From positions 554,001-618,000 of the forward strand of contig JAODUP010000272.1 of assembly GCA_025642065.1 (NCBI GenBank): 64,000 nucleotides of DNA, read 5' to 3'. Positions within the stretch are counted from its first letter, which is position 1. Each line of letters starts with the position of its first letter. Origin of the DNA: Paralvinella palmiformis. Lineage: Eukaryota > Annelida > Polychaeta > Terebellida > Alvinellidae. The notes below the pieces were generated by a model. That model had not been told where the DNA came from and did not search any database. It saw nothing but the letters and a program-made list of their open reading frames with translations. A program made the position numbers and the translations under genes. Positions 26,487 through 42,300 of the stretch are shown piece after piece.

Positions 26487-26663
26487 AATGGCGTATCTGT
26501 GGTCTAACGGTATAGCGTGTTGGATCACAGATCACTAGTACCCGTGTTCGAATCTCGTGTTTCATGTTTGACTTCGCTTCATCACCTTCGCAGGTCGCTC
26601 GGCCCATTTAGCCTACCATGTACACAAAAGCGACCGTAAAACGCCAATCATCGTCATCACAGA
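26487..26663 (+). mobile_element. SINE-A copy with 9-bp target duplication
   Basis: A small internal deletion removes the GGCGTGGGC part after the B box. TACATCAGG flanks it (26478-26486 and 26664-26672). Confidence 0.82.
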
Positions 26664-27368
26664 TACATCAGGTTGGAGATTAGGGTTATAACTGGACCGC
26701 CGTCCAGCATGCGGATAACACACTCCGTGGAGGTGCTCCTGTCGGAAGACGCCTCGATAGAAAACACTCGGACACACACCGAATCACCTCTGACCAACGC
26801 GTCCATAGACGATCTCCGGTCAGACGGACGACGGGTTGGCGCGAGTTGCGGCATGCTGCGTTCCTCGTCTCGTGGAAAAATGCGTTTGTTACAGAACGGC
26901 AAACAGGATTTCACCGGAAACGCATTCCCGGGCAACCCGATCCAGTTGGAAGGCATGCGCTCTATAAGATAAGATCCGGTTATGTTTAAGCCGCCTGTAC
27001 GGCCTCGCGACCGACCGGTGCCTTGAGTGCCTTAAATCACGGACAGACTAGGTACATCTAGAAGCTAATGTGTTCGCGAAGCTGATGGTAATTCGTGTTA
27101 GCGTTAGGTAATGGGATAACAAATAAAATCCTGTTTGGTAAAGGTAAATCATAACATTACGACGGCGTGAAGCTATCTGGATATTACGTGGTATTGCGCG
27201 CGGAAATGACAATGATCACGATGTAGCTTTCTTTATTTGTGTGCGCGTACATGCATGCACGCAAACGCGCACACACGCACACTCTATACTCCATTAAACG
27301 ACAAAGTTTTAAATGTATATTTTCCCGACGTATTTAATGTTAAATGTATGTATGTATGCATGCATGCA

Positions 27369-27450
<82 letters not shown>

Positions 27451-27801
27451 TTACTGCTTGCAGATTTATGATGTTGATAGTGCTGAAATTCAACATCTTT
27501 GTTATGACAACATCATCGCGAAGAGCAACATTTCCTCCAAGTGACATCACTTATTATAAATGCTAAGGAGTAACAACTCATCTTCAACTACATTCAAACT
27601 GAATGGACACAAAGCACATCACGATGTACTGGGGAGAGATAACAACTAATAAGACAAGCTGCCGAGATGAGAACGAGATACGCGTCACCTGAAAAAGTGC
27701 ATTGTCGCATCGACTACCTTCGAGATGCAAATGACGTGTTGATACAGCGCTGGCAATAAGGCGTCTTGTTTACCAGTGTAGCGTTAGCGTTAGACCAAAA
27801 A

Positions 27802-29838
27802 ATGAGTAAAGGACAAGAAGCCATGGATCAGTGTAACACTCATTGCTACTGCTTGATCTGCGCTAATAACATCGACGTTCCCAAGATGCTCGACTGTCAG
27901 CACACGTTCTGCAAGACATGCATCCAGATGTACTACGAGGGATCGGACACGACCCAGCAGTACAGAGGGCAGGAAACGTCCATCCCGTGTCCAATCTGCC
28001 GCGGTATGACGAAGATCCCGGCCGATGGGATCGCCGGTCTGATGGACGGATCGGCGGGCATCCGGAACAACGAGGGCAAGGTGTCGGCGATGGGCGCGAA
28101 GACGAGACAGTGCGACGTGTGCCTGTTCAAGAGCAAAGCCACAATACAGGAGGCGGCCTACTACTGCAGCAAGTGCACGGTGAATCTCTGCGATCTGTGC
28201 AACGCCGGCCACAGCCAGCAGCTGCTGTTCAAATCGCACCAGGTGATTCACCTGGCCAACAAGGACGCACCGAACCTGCTCTGCCGGACGCACGACAGCC
28301 TGCAGAGCAAGTACTTCTGCCTCGACTGCAAGGTGCCCGTCTGTACGGCGTGCATCCTTCTGCACCACTGCAGCCATCACGTCGTCGACCTCCGAAGCGC
28401 GCTCTCGCTGCATCGCGACAACCTCCGGACGCTGCTCAACCAACTCGGACCGACCCTGGATAAGATGGAGTACAAAATCAAGAAACTTCACGGCGCCTCG
28501 TCAACGCATTCCGTCGAGAAGAACGGTCATCCGGACTCACCGGGCAATCACTCCCCGTCGATGTGTTCATTATCGGTGGACATTAGCAATCATTCTCCAT
28601 CCAGATACTTATTGCCCAAGAGCCAGAGCTCAAACTCGATGACAACCCTGAGAAATGTTTACCTGAATGTGGAGAACATCCGAAAGGTGTTCGATCTGTC
28701 CACGGCCACCCTGGAAGCCTCACAATCGAGAAATCTGCTCTACGTCTACGAAGACTTGGTTGCTCGTATCCAAACGATCCTGGACTTTGATATTATCCAG
28801 ATAGAGAACACCAGAGAGAAAATTTTAGCCAAGCGTGGAATCGGTGACCAACTCCAGAGTACACCACCATCGTCCGCAGCTAGTACCTGCAGTCTGGTCG
28901 ACCAAGTGAACAGCGACGAGATTCTGTTGGAGGATAATTGCACCGAACCCGAGCCATCACTTCTCATCAAACCGAATCTCATATGGAAGTTGGAGAAGCA
29001 ACGCAGCGACGTCGGTGAACTGTACAATCCTTGCGACGTCGACTTCCTTCGTGATGGCAGCCTCATCGTCGCCGAATATGACATGATCAACGACAAGAAC
29101 AACCGTCTGAAGTTGTTCGACCAACAGGGCCACGCCAGGGACGTGTTGGCTCAGGGCAAGATTCGGCCACTCGGCCTGGCTGTCACGCAGGATGGCAACA
29201 TTGTCGTCACCGACTGCAAGGACAAGCGACTGAAGCTGTACTCGTCGACTGGCCAGCTCATCAGCGAGATGGGCAAAGGCCAGTTCGGTTGGCCTTACGG
29301 TGTGGCTGTGAACAGCAGGCACCAGATCATCGTCAGCGACGCCTTCAACGACAACATCAGCATCTACCAAACGGATGGAAAGCGGGTGAAACAGTTCGGC
29401 TCTTCGGGAGCCAACAGCACCCAGTTCAAGAATCCGTACCACGTTGCCGTGGATTCCAGGGACAACATCATGGTGTCGGATTCGGGCAACAACTGCATCA
29501 AGGTGTTCGATCCATTCGGCCGGTTCATGTTCTGGACGTCGGAAATCCGCAAGAAGCCGTCGGTCGACTACGGCGAGATGCGGAAAAGCAAGAGGAAAAA
29601 GCTGAAGGGCCCGCGGGGCATCTGCATCGACCACAAGGGAAACATACTCGTCGCCGATGAGTACAGTCGGGTATGCATGTTCGACGAATGTGGAAACTTT
29701 CTCAGAAACATCCTCACGGATGAGGACGGCGTGAAATATCCAGAGGCGATCTGCTGTTCTAGGGAGGGCCATATCGCCGTCACTGAATGGAATCCGAACA
29801 ATATGCTTGCCATTAAATTGTTTAACATGTACGAGTAA
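27802..29838 (+). CDS. TRIM-NHL protein (RING, two B-boxes, coiled coil, NHL repeats)
   Basis: Probable E3 ubiquitin ligase of the TRIM2/TRIM3/TRIM71-like (TRIM-NHL) group, in one exon of 678 codons plus stop. The RING is at residues 17-66, with C17, C20, C32, H34, C37, C40, C63 and C66 in cross-brace order. B-box 1 is about residues 104-150 (C104, C107, C122, C125, C130, C133, H137). B-box 2 is 161-193 (C161, H164, C173, C176, C181, C184, H189). A helical region follows at about 197-345, interrupted by a Ser/Asn-rich low-complexity stretch (about 231-283). A C-terminal NHL beta-propeller runs from about 395 to 678 with repeated 'GxxxxxDxxxNIxVxDxxN' patterns. No filamin domain is obvious between coiled coil and NHL. 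I chose the ATG at 27802 because it has A at -3 and the frame has a stop at 27757; a second ATG with strong context is at 27823. The coding stretch is visibly more GC-rich than its flanks. Function is inferred from domain order: RING ligase activity, and NHL binding of protein or RNA. The exact orthologue is not assigned because molluscs have many expanded TRIM genes. Confidence 0.93.
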   Translation: MSKGQEAMDQCNTHCYCLICANNIDVPKMLDCQHTFCKTCIQMYYEGSDTTQQYRGQETSIPCPICRGMTKIPADGIAGLMDGSAGIRNNEGKVSAMGAKTRQCDVCLFKSKATIQEAAYYCSKCTVNLCDLCNAGHSQQLLFKSHQVIHLANKDAPNLLCRTHDSLQSKYFCLDCKVPVCTACILLHHCSHHVVDLRSALSLHRDNLRTLLNQLGPTLDKMEYKIKKLHGASSTHSVEKNGHPDSPGNHSPSMCSLSVDISNHSPSRYLLPKSQSSNSMTTLRNVYLNVENIRKVFDLSTATLEASQSRNLLYVYEDLVARIQTILDFDIIQIENTREKILAKRGIGDQLQSTPPSSAASTCSLVDQVNSDEILLEDNCTEPEPSLLIKPNLIWKLEKQRSDVGELYNPCDVDFLRDGSLIVAEYDMINDKNNRLKLFDQQGHARDVLAQGKIRPLGLAVTQDGNIVVTDCKDKRLKLYSSTGQLISEMGKGQFGWPYGVAVNSRHQIIVSDAFNDNISIYQTDGKRVKQFGSSGANSTQFKNPYHVAVDSRDNIMVSDSGNNCIKVFDPFGRFMFWTSEIRKKPSVDYGEMRKSKRKKLKGPRGICIDHKGNILVADEYSRVCMFDECGNFLRNILTDEDGVKYPEAICCSREGHIAVTEWNPNNMLAIKLFNMYE

Positions 29839-30070
29839 ACGTCATGGATCACTGCTGCAGAAAGTGCAAAGCTCACAGCACGTACTTCGGAGGCATTTGT
29901 GATGTAAACAGAGCCATGAAAATGGCATACTATGTTAAAAATGTGATGAAAAATCATACTGAAGACTTTAACTATTTACAGTAATAATAATAATAATAAT
30001 AATAACAGCTTTTACTCGTTTCTTCGCAGTTAATCAGAGAGGATTTAAATTACGACGCCATTCTGGATTT

Positions 30071-30076
30071 AATAAA
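30071..30076 (+). promoter_or_regulatory. Candidate polyadenylation signal AATAAA
   Basis: The first canonical AATAAA on the plus strand after the TRIM-NHL stop codon, about 230 bases downstream. It would give a short 3' UTR. The hexamer is common in AT-rich DNA, so only its position supports it. Confidence 0.3.
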
Positions 30077-30440
30077 TGAACTGGCAAACATCCATATGTA
30101 TCGGTAAAGAAGCGATGTCAATTAACTTTCAAAACATCAACAAACCCGAACCTCGGTTAACTAGCATCAGTGCTCACACGATGTTTACTAAGAAGCTCAA
30201 AAGATATGGCGCAAAAATTGGCAGTGAATTAAAAAAAAACATGAGCTGAATTGTTATTTTGGGAAATGTTGTTTTCGTAAACCAAAATATGCTTGTGTGA
30301 TCATTGTCGATAACAAAGCCAGTTTTGCTATTGTTGATACACTGTTTGCATTGTTCGGCAGAGAGCGTTTGCCTTAGGAGAATATATCACTTCTCCTTTT
30401 ATGTTAATTGTCACATTTTAGTTGGAATAGGGCGCTTAGG

Positions 30441-30480
<40 letters not shown>

Positions 30481-31699
30481 GTAAGTCTATGAACTAGTAT
30501 CTAGTTGGTGTCAAATGCTATTTTTAAAGTTGAATATATCTCTAAAATAAACAGATATTGAAGATAATGGATAAATCCTGGTCAATGTCTGATTAATGTT
30601 AGTTGATAATAGTCTGATATCGAATGACCTGTCTGTAAGTATTAAATAAGAGCTAGTGTGTGTGTGTGTGTGTTAGCAATGTGTGAAAATGTACTGGCAC
30701 AGAGAATCATGAATACAAACACTCGGTGATAACGTGGTAGACTGAAACTGGGAGCTCTCCAGTTTGGTTCCACCAAATCCGGATCCACCTTTCGCATCCA
30801 AAAATTAATAGTTAGAAGGTGGTGGAAACATTGTGAAATGCACATCCACAACTCCTAGCTAGAGACAGTATACCACCCAGGGAGCCGAATTTATGGCAGA
30901 TCGTACTGGTCCACACCACGATTGGAGGTGCATTGGGTTTATACGATCAAGTCCTTCGGTCCAAACAAAGTCCTTAGAGTTAGTGGAAAATATGGTCAGG
31001 GAGCGATTCTGTAGCAAAGCATTCCAAAAACATAGTTGTGACTCTGATTAAATCTCTGGATCGGGGGGTAAATGTTAGATTATAAATAAATTAAATGTTT
31101 TAAAAGTACTCTATCAAGTAAGTCACACACACATACACATACACACAATGATCTGTGATGATTGAAAATCTTTTTGCCGATGTACGAAACATCCCACAGA
31201 CAGAAACAGGTCGGGATATGATCCCAGAGCCTCGAAAGCCTGACCGAGCCACACGACAGATCCGCAACGGGGCATCAAATAAAACGAATCCGGAACAGTG
31301 ACGGTGGCATCACGGACCGTCTAGACCAATCCTGGGAAGTCACGGGAACAAAGCTAGCCATTAACCCTTCAGGCCGCAAACTAACAAGGATTTCCGAGAA
31401 TCCGAAAAATGGGGACGGGTCGGATTATTTAAAAATAACATCATCCGGAGAGAAAGCAATAACTGTGAGGACTGGCGTCCAGGATTTGAGCCACCCATAC
31501 AGACACTATTCTCCATTGTAGTGATTTTGTTTTAATTGAATACGGCCCCCCATTAATATATATTTCCTGGATTTGTTTACATAACAGCCATATACTATTA
31601 TGATATCCGAGAGTTTAGAAGGGCAAGATTCCTGATATCTAGGTGAAGCTTTGATACCTTTCCCCGGAAAAGAAACCGATGATTTTTCTGGCCTCGTTC

Positions 31700-31912
31700 G
31701 GAGATTAATCTTCTCGGCTCACAAAATCACGGGTGGTCCGCTAAATTAAACTGCACCGTCGTCTCTGGCAGCATGTTGAAGAAAATGTGAGGATTACTTT
31801 TTAAGCCTGGTTGAAACCTTCTTCGGGATATTTAATCTACATTTCCGAACTGATTCCTTGTGATTGGTGGAGCAGGTGATGTGTAGTTTTGGTTACCAGG
31901 TATTCTGGGACA
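31700..31912 (+). mobile_element. SINE-B body, strongly diverged
   Basis: GAGATTAATCTTCTCGGCTC and CTTGTGATTGGTGG are recognisable in the right order; much of the rest has drifted. Confidence 0.55.
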
Positions 31913-32370
31913 TATACGTAATAATGCATGTAAAAACGTGAACAGGAAACACGACCTTGTATTGCACAGTCACTGATAGATAACAGTGTACAAGTAAGTG
32001 AGAGAACAAACGCCTGTCATAAATGTATCCTTGAGTAAATACTAACCATGCACAAGAATTGGTGGAATTTGATTGGCAGCATCTAAATAATAAATTGTGA
32101 TTACAAAATAACGATTATCATTATGATTAGATGAGTAATGATTGTAATGATTGCTATGTTTATCACCCAATTATTAATGTAACGTGTCATTGTTATTCAC
32201 TCACAGCTATTATACTGATACCACTGTTAGATAAAAAAAATAATCGATAGTTCTAGACTTTATATTTATTAATCAGATTGAAAAATAGTTTTTAAAATAA
32301 ATAAACTGTTTGTAGGTAGAATCAGAAAGGGTAGCAGCAATCAAGGTATAATATTCTCTCAATTGCCTCA

Positions 32371-32440
32371 GGTGATGATGATGATGATGATGATTGGTGT
32401 TTTACGGCCACTTTTGTCCACATGGTAGGCTAAATGACCT
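32371..32440 (-). mobile_element. SINE-A 3' fragment
   Basis: GAT repeat, GTGTTTTACGGCCAC and TAGGCTAAATG remain, then a second GAT repeat. Confidence 0.7.
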
Positions 32441-32917
32441 GAGATGATGATGATGATGATGATAATCAGATACCGAGATAGTTCATAGCCAGCTCTCCTA
32501 CGACGGTACGTTCTTGAAATGATAATGTGCAAAAGACACTGATGACACACTGTACTGTGTACACACCACGGTAATCTGATTTAATATTTCAGAGTTTAAT
32601 ATTCACCCATAAACATTGGCATAGATAATAAATGGACAGGTATTATTAATAGGTTGAATACGCCGCGATTATAGACAGACTCATCAGTGTCAGCTCGACA
32701 ATAACATTAATCATCGACCCATTTGTTGCGACTCCATCCCGTCGCCTTCAGCCTAGACTTTATTCTTAAGAGACTTCCAGGTAAATTACCCGGTCTGCCA
32801 ATTCTCCACGTACCAGGAATGCATCTCGTCAGACATTAACTCTAATAATTCGACCAATTATTCGTCTAGCTGGAGTTACCATTATATAATCCAGTCAGGT
32901 TGGTTACCGTTTTGTTA

Positions 32918-33260
32918 TCGAGCCGTGATAGCGCAGTTAGTTAGAGCGTAGCATTCGTAGCCGAACGGTCGCGGGTTCGGGGCTCCGTGAGCTGCAATGC
33001 TGTCATGTGGCGACTGGTTCGCTCATCCATAAAAAATGAGTACCTGACAGGATGCGATGGCTATGTGTTTGAGTAACGCTTTGCGCCTATAATGGCAGCA
33101 TGCGTTGTATGCTCCCCTGGGAGTTGAGATAGGTGCTGCGTGGAAACAGGTCTGAGTCAGGGATAATAATATTGTAAATAATATTGTAAAGCGCCTTAGA
33201 GCAGCTTCTAGCTGAATAGGGCACTATATAAATATCACATATTATTATTATTATTATTAT
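32918..33260 (+). mobile_element. SINE-C, full length
   Basis: tRNA-like head (GATAGCGCAGTTAGTTAGAG; B-box-like GCGGGTTCGGGG), body with ACTGGTTCGCTCATCC, 3' part with AGCGCC and GGCGCT-type arms and CTATATAAATATCAC, then a TTA repeat. About 340 bases. The 3' part resembles the LINE at 51061. Confidence 0.9.
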
Positions 33261-33796
33261 GTGACGCTGCGTGTGTATGATGTGATGATAAGTAGCTTAA
33301 GTCTACGTAATAAATATTTTAATTGTCACACATGCAAGTCACAGGATGGAGAATGGAAACCGATCCTGGGTAGAGATTGGGGGGGGGGGTGATCCATTAT
33401 CCTATTAATACTAATATTTATGTCATCAATATTGATGTTATGACATGATATAACATTGTTGATAATCTATCGCTCTGTGTAACCGTGAAAGTAATCACCG
33501 GTTATGGTTACGTATACAATGTAACCGAATGTGATGATGACATTGCACATGTGGTATTGTGTTTAGTTGAGATCGTGTAATTGAATACATACTCGATTAT
33601 GTTACAATTACCAATTACAATTCCCCCAACTCTGCTCTACGCCACATAGCACTGCATGGCTGTACATCGTATATAATTGACAGTACACCAACTAGTACTA
33701 TCAAAACAATACATACTGCTGGCAGTACTCTAGCTAGCACTAGCACTAGCACTGGAAGTGCAGTATGTTGTACTATTATTACATCTCATAGAACTG

Positions 33797-33925
33797 ACAA
33801 CAGAAGACACACAGTACTGCTAGTACAGCACACAGTACTGCTAGTACAGCACACAGTACTGCTAGTACAGCACACAGTACTGCTAGTAGAGCACACAGTA
33901 CTGCTAGTACAGCATCATTACTGCT
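33797..33925. repeat. 21-bp minisatellite, first family
   Basis: About six units of CACAGTACTGCTAGTACAGC plus one base, almost identical to each other. Confidence 0.88.
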
Positions 33926-33954
33926 AGGACAGCAAACTGTACTGGCAATACATC

Positions 33955-34398
33955 ACACAGCAGTGACAATGCAACACAGTACTGAAAGAACACCACATAG
34001 CACTGAAAGTACACCACATAGCACTGACAGTACACCACATAGCACTGACAGTACACCACATAGCACTGACAGTACACCACATAGCACTGACAGTACACAC
34101 ATAGCACTGACAGTACACCATGCAGTCCTTACAGTATAGCACATAGCGCTGACAGAACACCATATAGCGCTGACAGTACACCACATAGCGCCAAAGGTAC
34201 ACTACATAGCACCGACAGTATGTCACATATCACTGACAGTACACCACATAGCGCCAACAGTACACTACATAGCACTGACAGCACACCACCTAGCACTGAC
34301 AGCACACCACCTAGCACTGACAGCACACGACCTAGCACTGACAGCACACCACCTAGCACTGACAGTATACACCATGCAGTCCTTACAGCATAGCACAT
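33955..34398. repeat. 21-bp minisatellite, second family
   Basis: About twenty units of CACATAGCACTGACAGTACA plus one base, with a later block of CACCTAGCACTGACAGCACA variants. It follows the first family with the same period. Confidence 0.9.
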
Positions 34399-34835
34399 AG
34401 CGCTGAGAGTATCATACCTAACATTTGTATCAGTATGACACAAGCAGTGACTCAAACAGTGACACAAACAGTGACACAAGACTTCTCTGACTCAAATTGG
34501 CCGACAACTTTCCAGACGGAATACAATCAGAGGTAGACCAAAGTCCAGAAGAAGGAATACACACTCCCACAATAAGCTTCTAAAATATCAACTTTGCCGA
34601 TCTGTTACTAATATTACAATATTGACAGTTCTTTCAGAAACAAAATTACTACATCTGTCATTTGATATCGCGATCATCATATCATTGCCAGTCATATTTA
34701 CTCGGATTTATTATTAAAAAATGGAATCTATTTTCGTCAAATAAACAACACGGCCAACAGGAGATAGACATTGTAAGGCGCACTCAAATGATATCCCAAA
34801 TAAATACACGTAAAACCCAAAAAGAAATCTGAAAT
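34399..34835. other. No gene seen
   Basis: AT-rich sequence with a few CAGTGACACAAA units at the left end; nothing else recognised. Confidence 0.6.
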
Positions 34836-35283
34836 GTCACCATGCTGTCTGTCATGTTGACGACTGGTTCACTCGGCCAGATGATGATGATGATTGATGA
34901 TGTTTTACGGCCACTTTTGTGCATATAGCAGGCCAAATGGGCCGAGCGACCTCCGAACGTAATGAATCGAAGTCAACGATGAACCAACCTTCAAATATGC
35001 CCACGCCGGGATTCGAAGACGGGTGGCAGTGATCTGTGGTCCAACACGCTACCGCTAGACCACGAAGGCGCCCCCTCACTCAGCCAGAAATGAGAACCTG
35101 ACAGGACGCGATGGTCACGTGTCTGAATAACGCATTACGGTTATAATGGCACCATGCCGTGTATGCTCCGTTGGGAGTTGAGGTGGGTGCTGGATTGGAA
35201 CAGGTCTCAGTCAGCGATAATAATACTGTAAAGCACCTTAAAGCAGCTATCTAGCTGGATAGGGCGCTATGTAAATGTCACGT
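34836..35283 (+). mobile_element. SINE-C copy split by a SINE-A
   Basis: 34836-34880 and 35088-35283 are contiguous in SINE-C; the gap is filled by the SINE-A copy. The tRNA head is truncated. Confidence 0.88.
34881..35075 (-). mobile_element. SINE-A inserted in a SINE-C, with 12-bp target duplication
   Basis: Full-length copy. The flanks are TCACTCGGCCAG (34869-34880) and TCACTCAGCCAG (35076-35087), differing by one base, and both belong to the interrupted SINE-C. Confidence 0.9.
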
Positions 35284-35439
35284 AGATGAACACTTCTATT
35301 CCTCATCAGTAACATGTTCCACAAAATGACCGGATATAAATCTCCACCTACTGTAGAACCACAGCTGGGATCCGAACCTACAACCTCCCGCACAACACGA
35401 CCACCAGTAATGAGTCCCACATTGTAACCCGCCCCCCCC

Positions 35440-35513
<74 letters not shown>

Positions 35514-36711
35514 TAATTGGTCTTTGGTCTCCCAGATACATGGTACAATCGACGGCTCTGTGTGGACAAAAACAGATCATTGGAGAGATGTGCTGTTTGT
35601 ATAAGATCTCCCACATCATGTTATCTATCACTATCAGTGTCTGACACATCAGACACGTACCTATATAACTCATGTTATCTATCACTATCAGTGTCTGACA
35701 CATCAGACACGTACCTATATAACTCATTTGTTACGATTGTATACCGATTTCTACCGCGTACCAACGTTGGGTGGCTTCGAATGAAACAGGGATTTAAAAA
35801 ATCTGTCAGAGTCCTGGAACACGGAGCTTTGATAGGAGTGCGTTGTTGGAAAATTAGGATGCAAAACAGGGATTATAACCCATGCTAGCGTTTAGCTGAC
35901 AAACAGATATAAGGGTAACACTTGAAGCATACATATTAAGTTTCAGAAATGCCAAAACAGTAGATGTATACGTGAATCGAAGGGTCTCGGAAAATAGGAC
36001 TTATATACGTAAATAGAAATATCATATTAAATACTGTGCTAGGTAACACAAAGGGAAAACACTCCTTAGACCATATAACAATCAAGTTTTATTATTACCA
36101 ACCAGTGTACCTGCCACCAGATGAAGTGCAAAATGCCCGTGTTCCATGTAAAACATACAATCTCAAATTATTGCACTTTATAAAAACTAATACACTGAAA
36201 AAAATTGATTATAAAGTATGTGTCAATGCGGATCTAGCAAAAATAAGAGAAACAACACTTTAAACACACAATCTCAAATTATTAAACAGTTTGGACAGTT
36301 TCTGTTGAGCCAGAAAAACACGCGAGAGACATTACTCGGGCATAAATATAAGAAATTATTCCACAACAAGCTTGATAAAGTAAAATATTTGTTTTGTTTG
36401 GGTTCCGTTGAAAACCGGGAGATTTCCGGCTCTCGGTGAAACCTGGAGACTTAACATGTCTGTTTGAAAGGCGGCGGGGGGGGACTTTATGACCCACTTA
36501 ATGAATGCTGTATTTAACCGCAATCGGTTAAGGGGAGAATAAACGGTCTTTGATTCATCGGGTAATTAATTATAAAACAATCTTTGCGTTATAGATAAAT
36601 AAAACTATCTTCCCACATCTTGTATATCATATCCATATTAACATCCAGGTACATTCTCAATGGATCCTGATGACTGATTACTGTATGTTTGCTTATCTCT
36701 CGATCTAGATA
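35284..36711. other. No gene seen
   Basis: CA array 35439-35453 and GA array 35454-35513, then a 54-base tandem duplication at 35617-35724. Short open frames beyond that show no domain. Confidence 0.6.
35617..35724. repeat. Perfect 54-bp tandem duplication with an internal palindrome
   Basis: Two units, 35617-35670 and 35671-35724, look identical. Each contains GTGTCTGACACATCAGACAC, whose 8-base arms are perfectly complementary. Confidence 0.9.
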
Positions 36712-36908
36712 TCGGGGTGCCTCCGTACCGCGTTGGGTCACGGATCACTACTACCTGAGTTCGAATCTCGACTTGGGCATCTGCAGGGTGTTTCATCTTT
36801 GACTTCATTTCACATCAACTGTTGGGGTCGCTCGGCCCATTTAGCCTACCATGTGTACAACAGTGGCCGTAAAACATCAATCATCATCATCATCATCAAT
36901 CATCATCA
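36712..36908 (+). mobile_element. SINE-A copy with a small internal deletion in the head
   Basis: GTGCCTCCG head start, B box GTTCGAATCTCG, body GGTCGCTCGGCCC and ATC tail; the A-box region is shortened. Confidence 0.82.
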
Positions 36909-41023
<4,115 letters not shown>

Positions 41024-41205
41024 AGGGCGCCTCCACGGCCTAACTGGTAGCGCTGTTGGCCACAGATCTATAGCACCTGGGTTCAAACCCAGGATGTCGG
41101 AAGGGTGTTTCATCTTTCACATCGCATCATTACCTTTGGAGGTCGCTCGGCCCATTTAGCCTACCATGTGCACAAAAGTAGCCGTAAAACATCAACATTT
41201 ACATT
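41024..41205 (+). mobile_element. SINE-A relative, same head subfamily as 18005
   Basis: GGGCGCCTCCACGGCCTAAC head with TGGTAGCGCTGTTGGCCAC, then an ordinary SINE-A body. It ends just before the MULE-like element. Confidence 0.82.
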
Positions 41206-41253
41206 TACTTGAGACAAATGACCGAGGGGTGTCTGTTACTTGAAACGGTAAAT

Positions 41254-41345
41254 GGACATAATCCCCTCAGGACAATATTCCCTAAAGACAACAATCCCTC
41301 AAGACAGAATCTCCTCAGGACATAATCCCATCAAATGAAGATTTT
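41254..41345 (+). repeat. Left inverted terminal region of the MULE-like element
   Basis: About five units of 16 bases (GACATAATCCCCTCAG type) followed by ATGAAGATTT, the inner boundary that is mirrored at 42301. Confidence 0.8.
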
Positions 41346-41626
41346 GTTTTTAATTCAAGAACAAATATACAAACGAATATTTTGCCATTTCTTACAAGTT
41401 TTACTTTTAGATCCAAGTCTTACTTGTAGATCTATAACGATCGCAGTGTCTATGTGTCTCATGACCAACACCCTCAGAAAACATAACATATATAGCACAA
41501 AGTTCACAGTGTCACAATCTCATAAGTATCAATGCAGACTAACTGTATATTTATCACAACTACAATGTTGTCTATGTGTAAAACACACCAAAAGTTATTT
41601 CCCTCAAACACAGCGACCGACACCCC

Positions 41627-42255
41627 TCAGAACCTCATCAATGGTCTTGGTATGCTGGCTGAAGAAAGATCGAGAAGTTTGGCCTGCAGGGTAACTGTGT
41701 GCCCTCTTCTGCGTTTGGTTGACGGGCTGTCAGGACGATCACGGCGAAGCAAGCCAGTTGCGACCATGGCTTGATCTTTGCGCAGACTGTCAATTACTCT
41801 CCATACAGTGGGATGAGCATGACCAACAAGCTTCGTGGGGCACTGTTCCACCCGTTGCAAATGTTGTTGGTACTAGAGCCTTGAGCCAGGGTGATATCAT
41901 GGACTGTTCCAGATGGAAGGCTCACTCACAGGCAGATGGCATCCAGCGTACACGAACAGTGGCATCTGGATGTGGTGATGACTGTACGCAAAGATATCTA
42001 CCAGACATATCTGTTGAAGCGAATTAATCAATAAGTGATTCGAGTCCTACTGGGGTGGTGTCATGAAGTTAGACGAGGTCTTCTAGTACATCATCAAGTG
42101 ATGGCAAGACGAGACTATCAACAATGACACACAGGTGCTTCACTTCCTGCTCTTCATGGCACAGATCGACTAGGCTCAGATTCTGTACTATCGTCCATGT
42201 ACTCTGTATCAGATGGCAGAAGCAGCCACGGATCTTCACCTGGAGTTCAAAGATT
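41627..42255 (-). pseudogene. MULE/FLYWCH-type transposase C-terminal remnant
   Basis: Read on the minus strand. The stretch at about 42228-42070 reads GCFCHLIQSTWTIVQNL and onward to a stop, matching the GC-F-HL-Q block of FLYWCH/MULE transposases. After frame changes, IWNSP, then VHDITLAQGSSTNNICNGWN (about 41920-41860), then KLVGHAHPTVWRVIDSLRKD (about 41845-41780) follow in the expected order. At least two frameshifts or stops make it non-functional. The family match rests on recalled motif order. Confidence 0.75.
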
Positions 42256-42300
42256 GATTTCGCAGCCTTCGTAGACGATAACTCAAATCTTCAATTGTAA

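Larger units (their letters stand above)
24531..27801. other. No gene seen outside SINE-A copies; upstream region of the TRIM-NHL gene
   Basis: TA array 26104-26131, ACT repeat 26420-26469, CT/TA array 27369-27440. A GC-rich patch at 26690-26960 is open on both strands but shows no domain. Confidence 0.5.
29839..32917. other. No gene seen between the TRIM-NHL gene and SINE-C
   Basis: Contains the TRIM-NHL 3' flank, TA array 30443-30478, GT array near 30657-30672, the decayed SINE-B at 31700 and a SINE-A scrap at 32371. Confidence 0.6.

Noticed and set aside
27790..29957. Long minus-strand frames opposite the TRIM-NHL gene
   Set aside because: Shadows of a GC-rich coding region; no domain recognised on that strand.
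33797..34398. Regularly spaced repeats that might suggest a CRISPR-like array
   Set aside because: Units are contiguous without unique spacers, and the window is clearly eukaryotic.
41335..41774. Plus-strand frames of 119 and 80 codons
   Set aside because: They lie antisense to the MULE-type transposase remnant, which matches known motif order on the minus strand.
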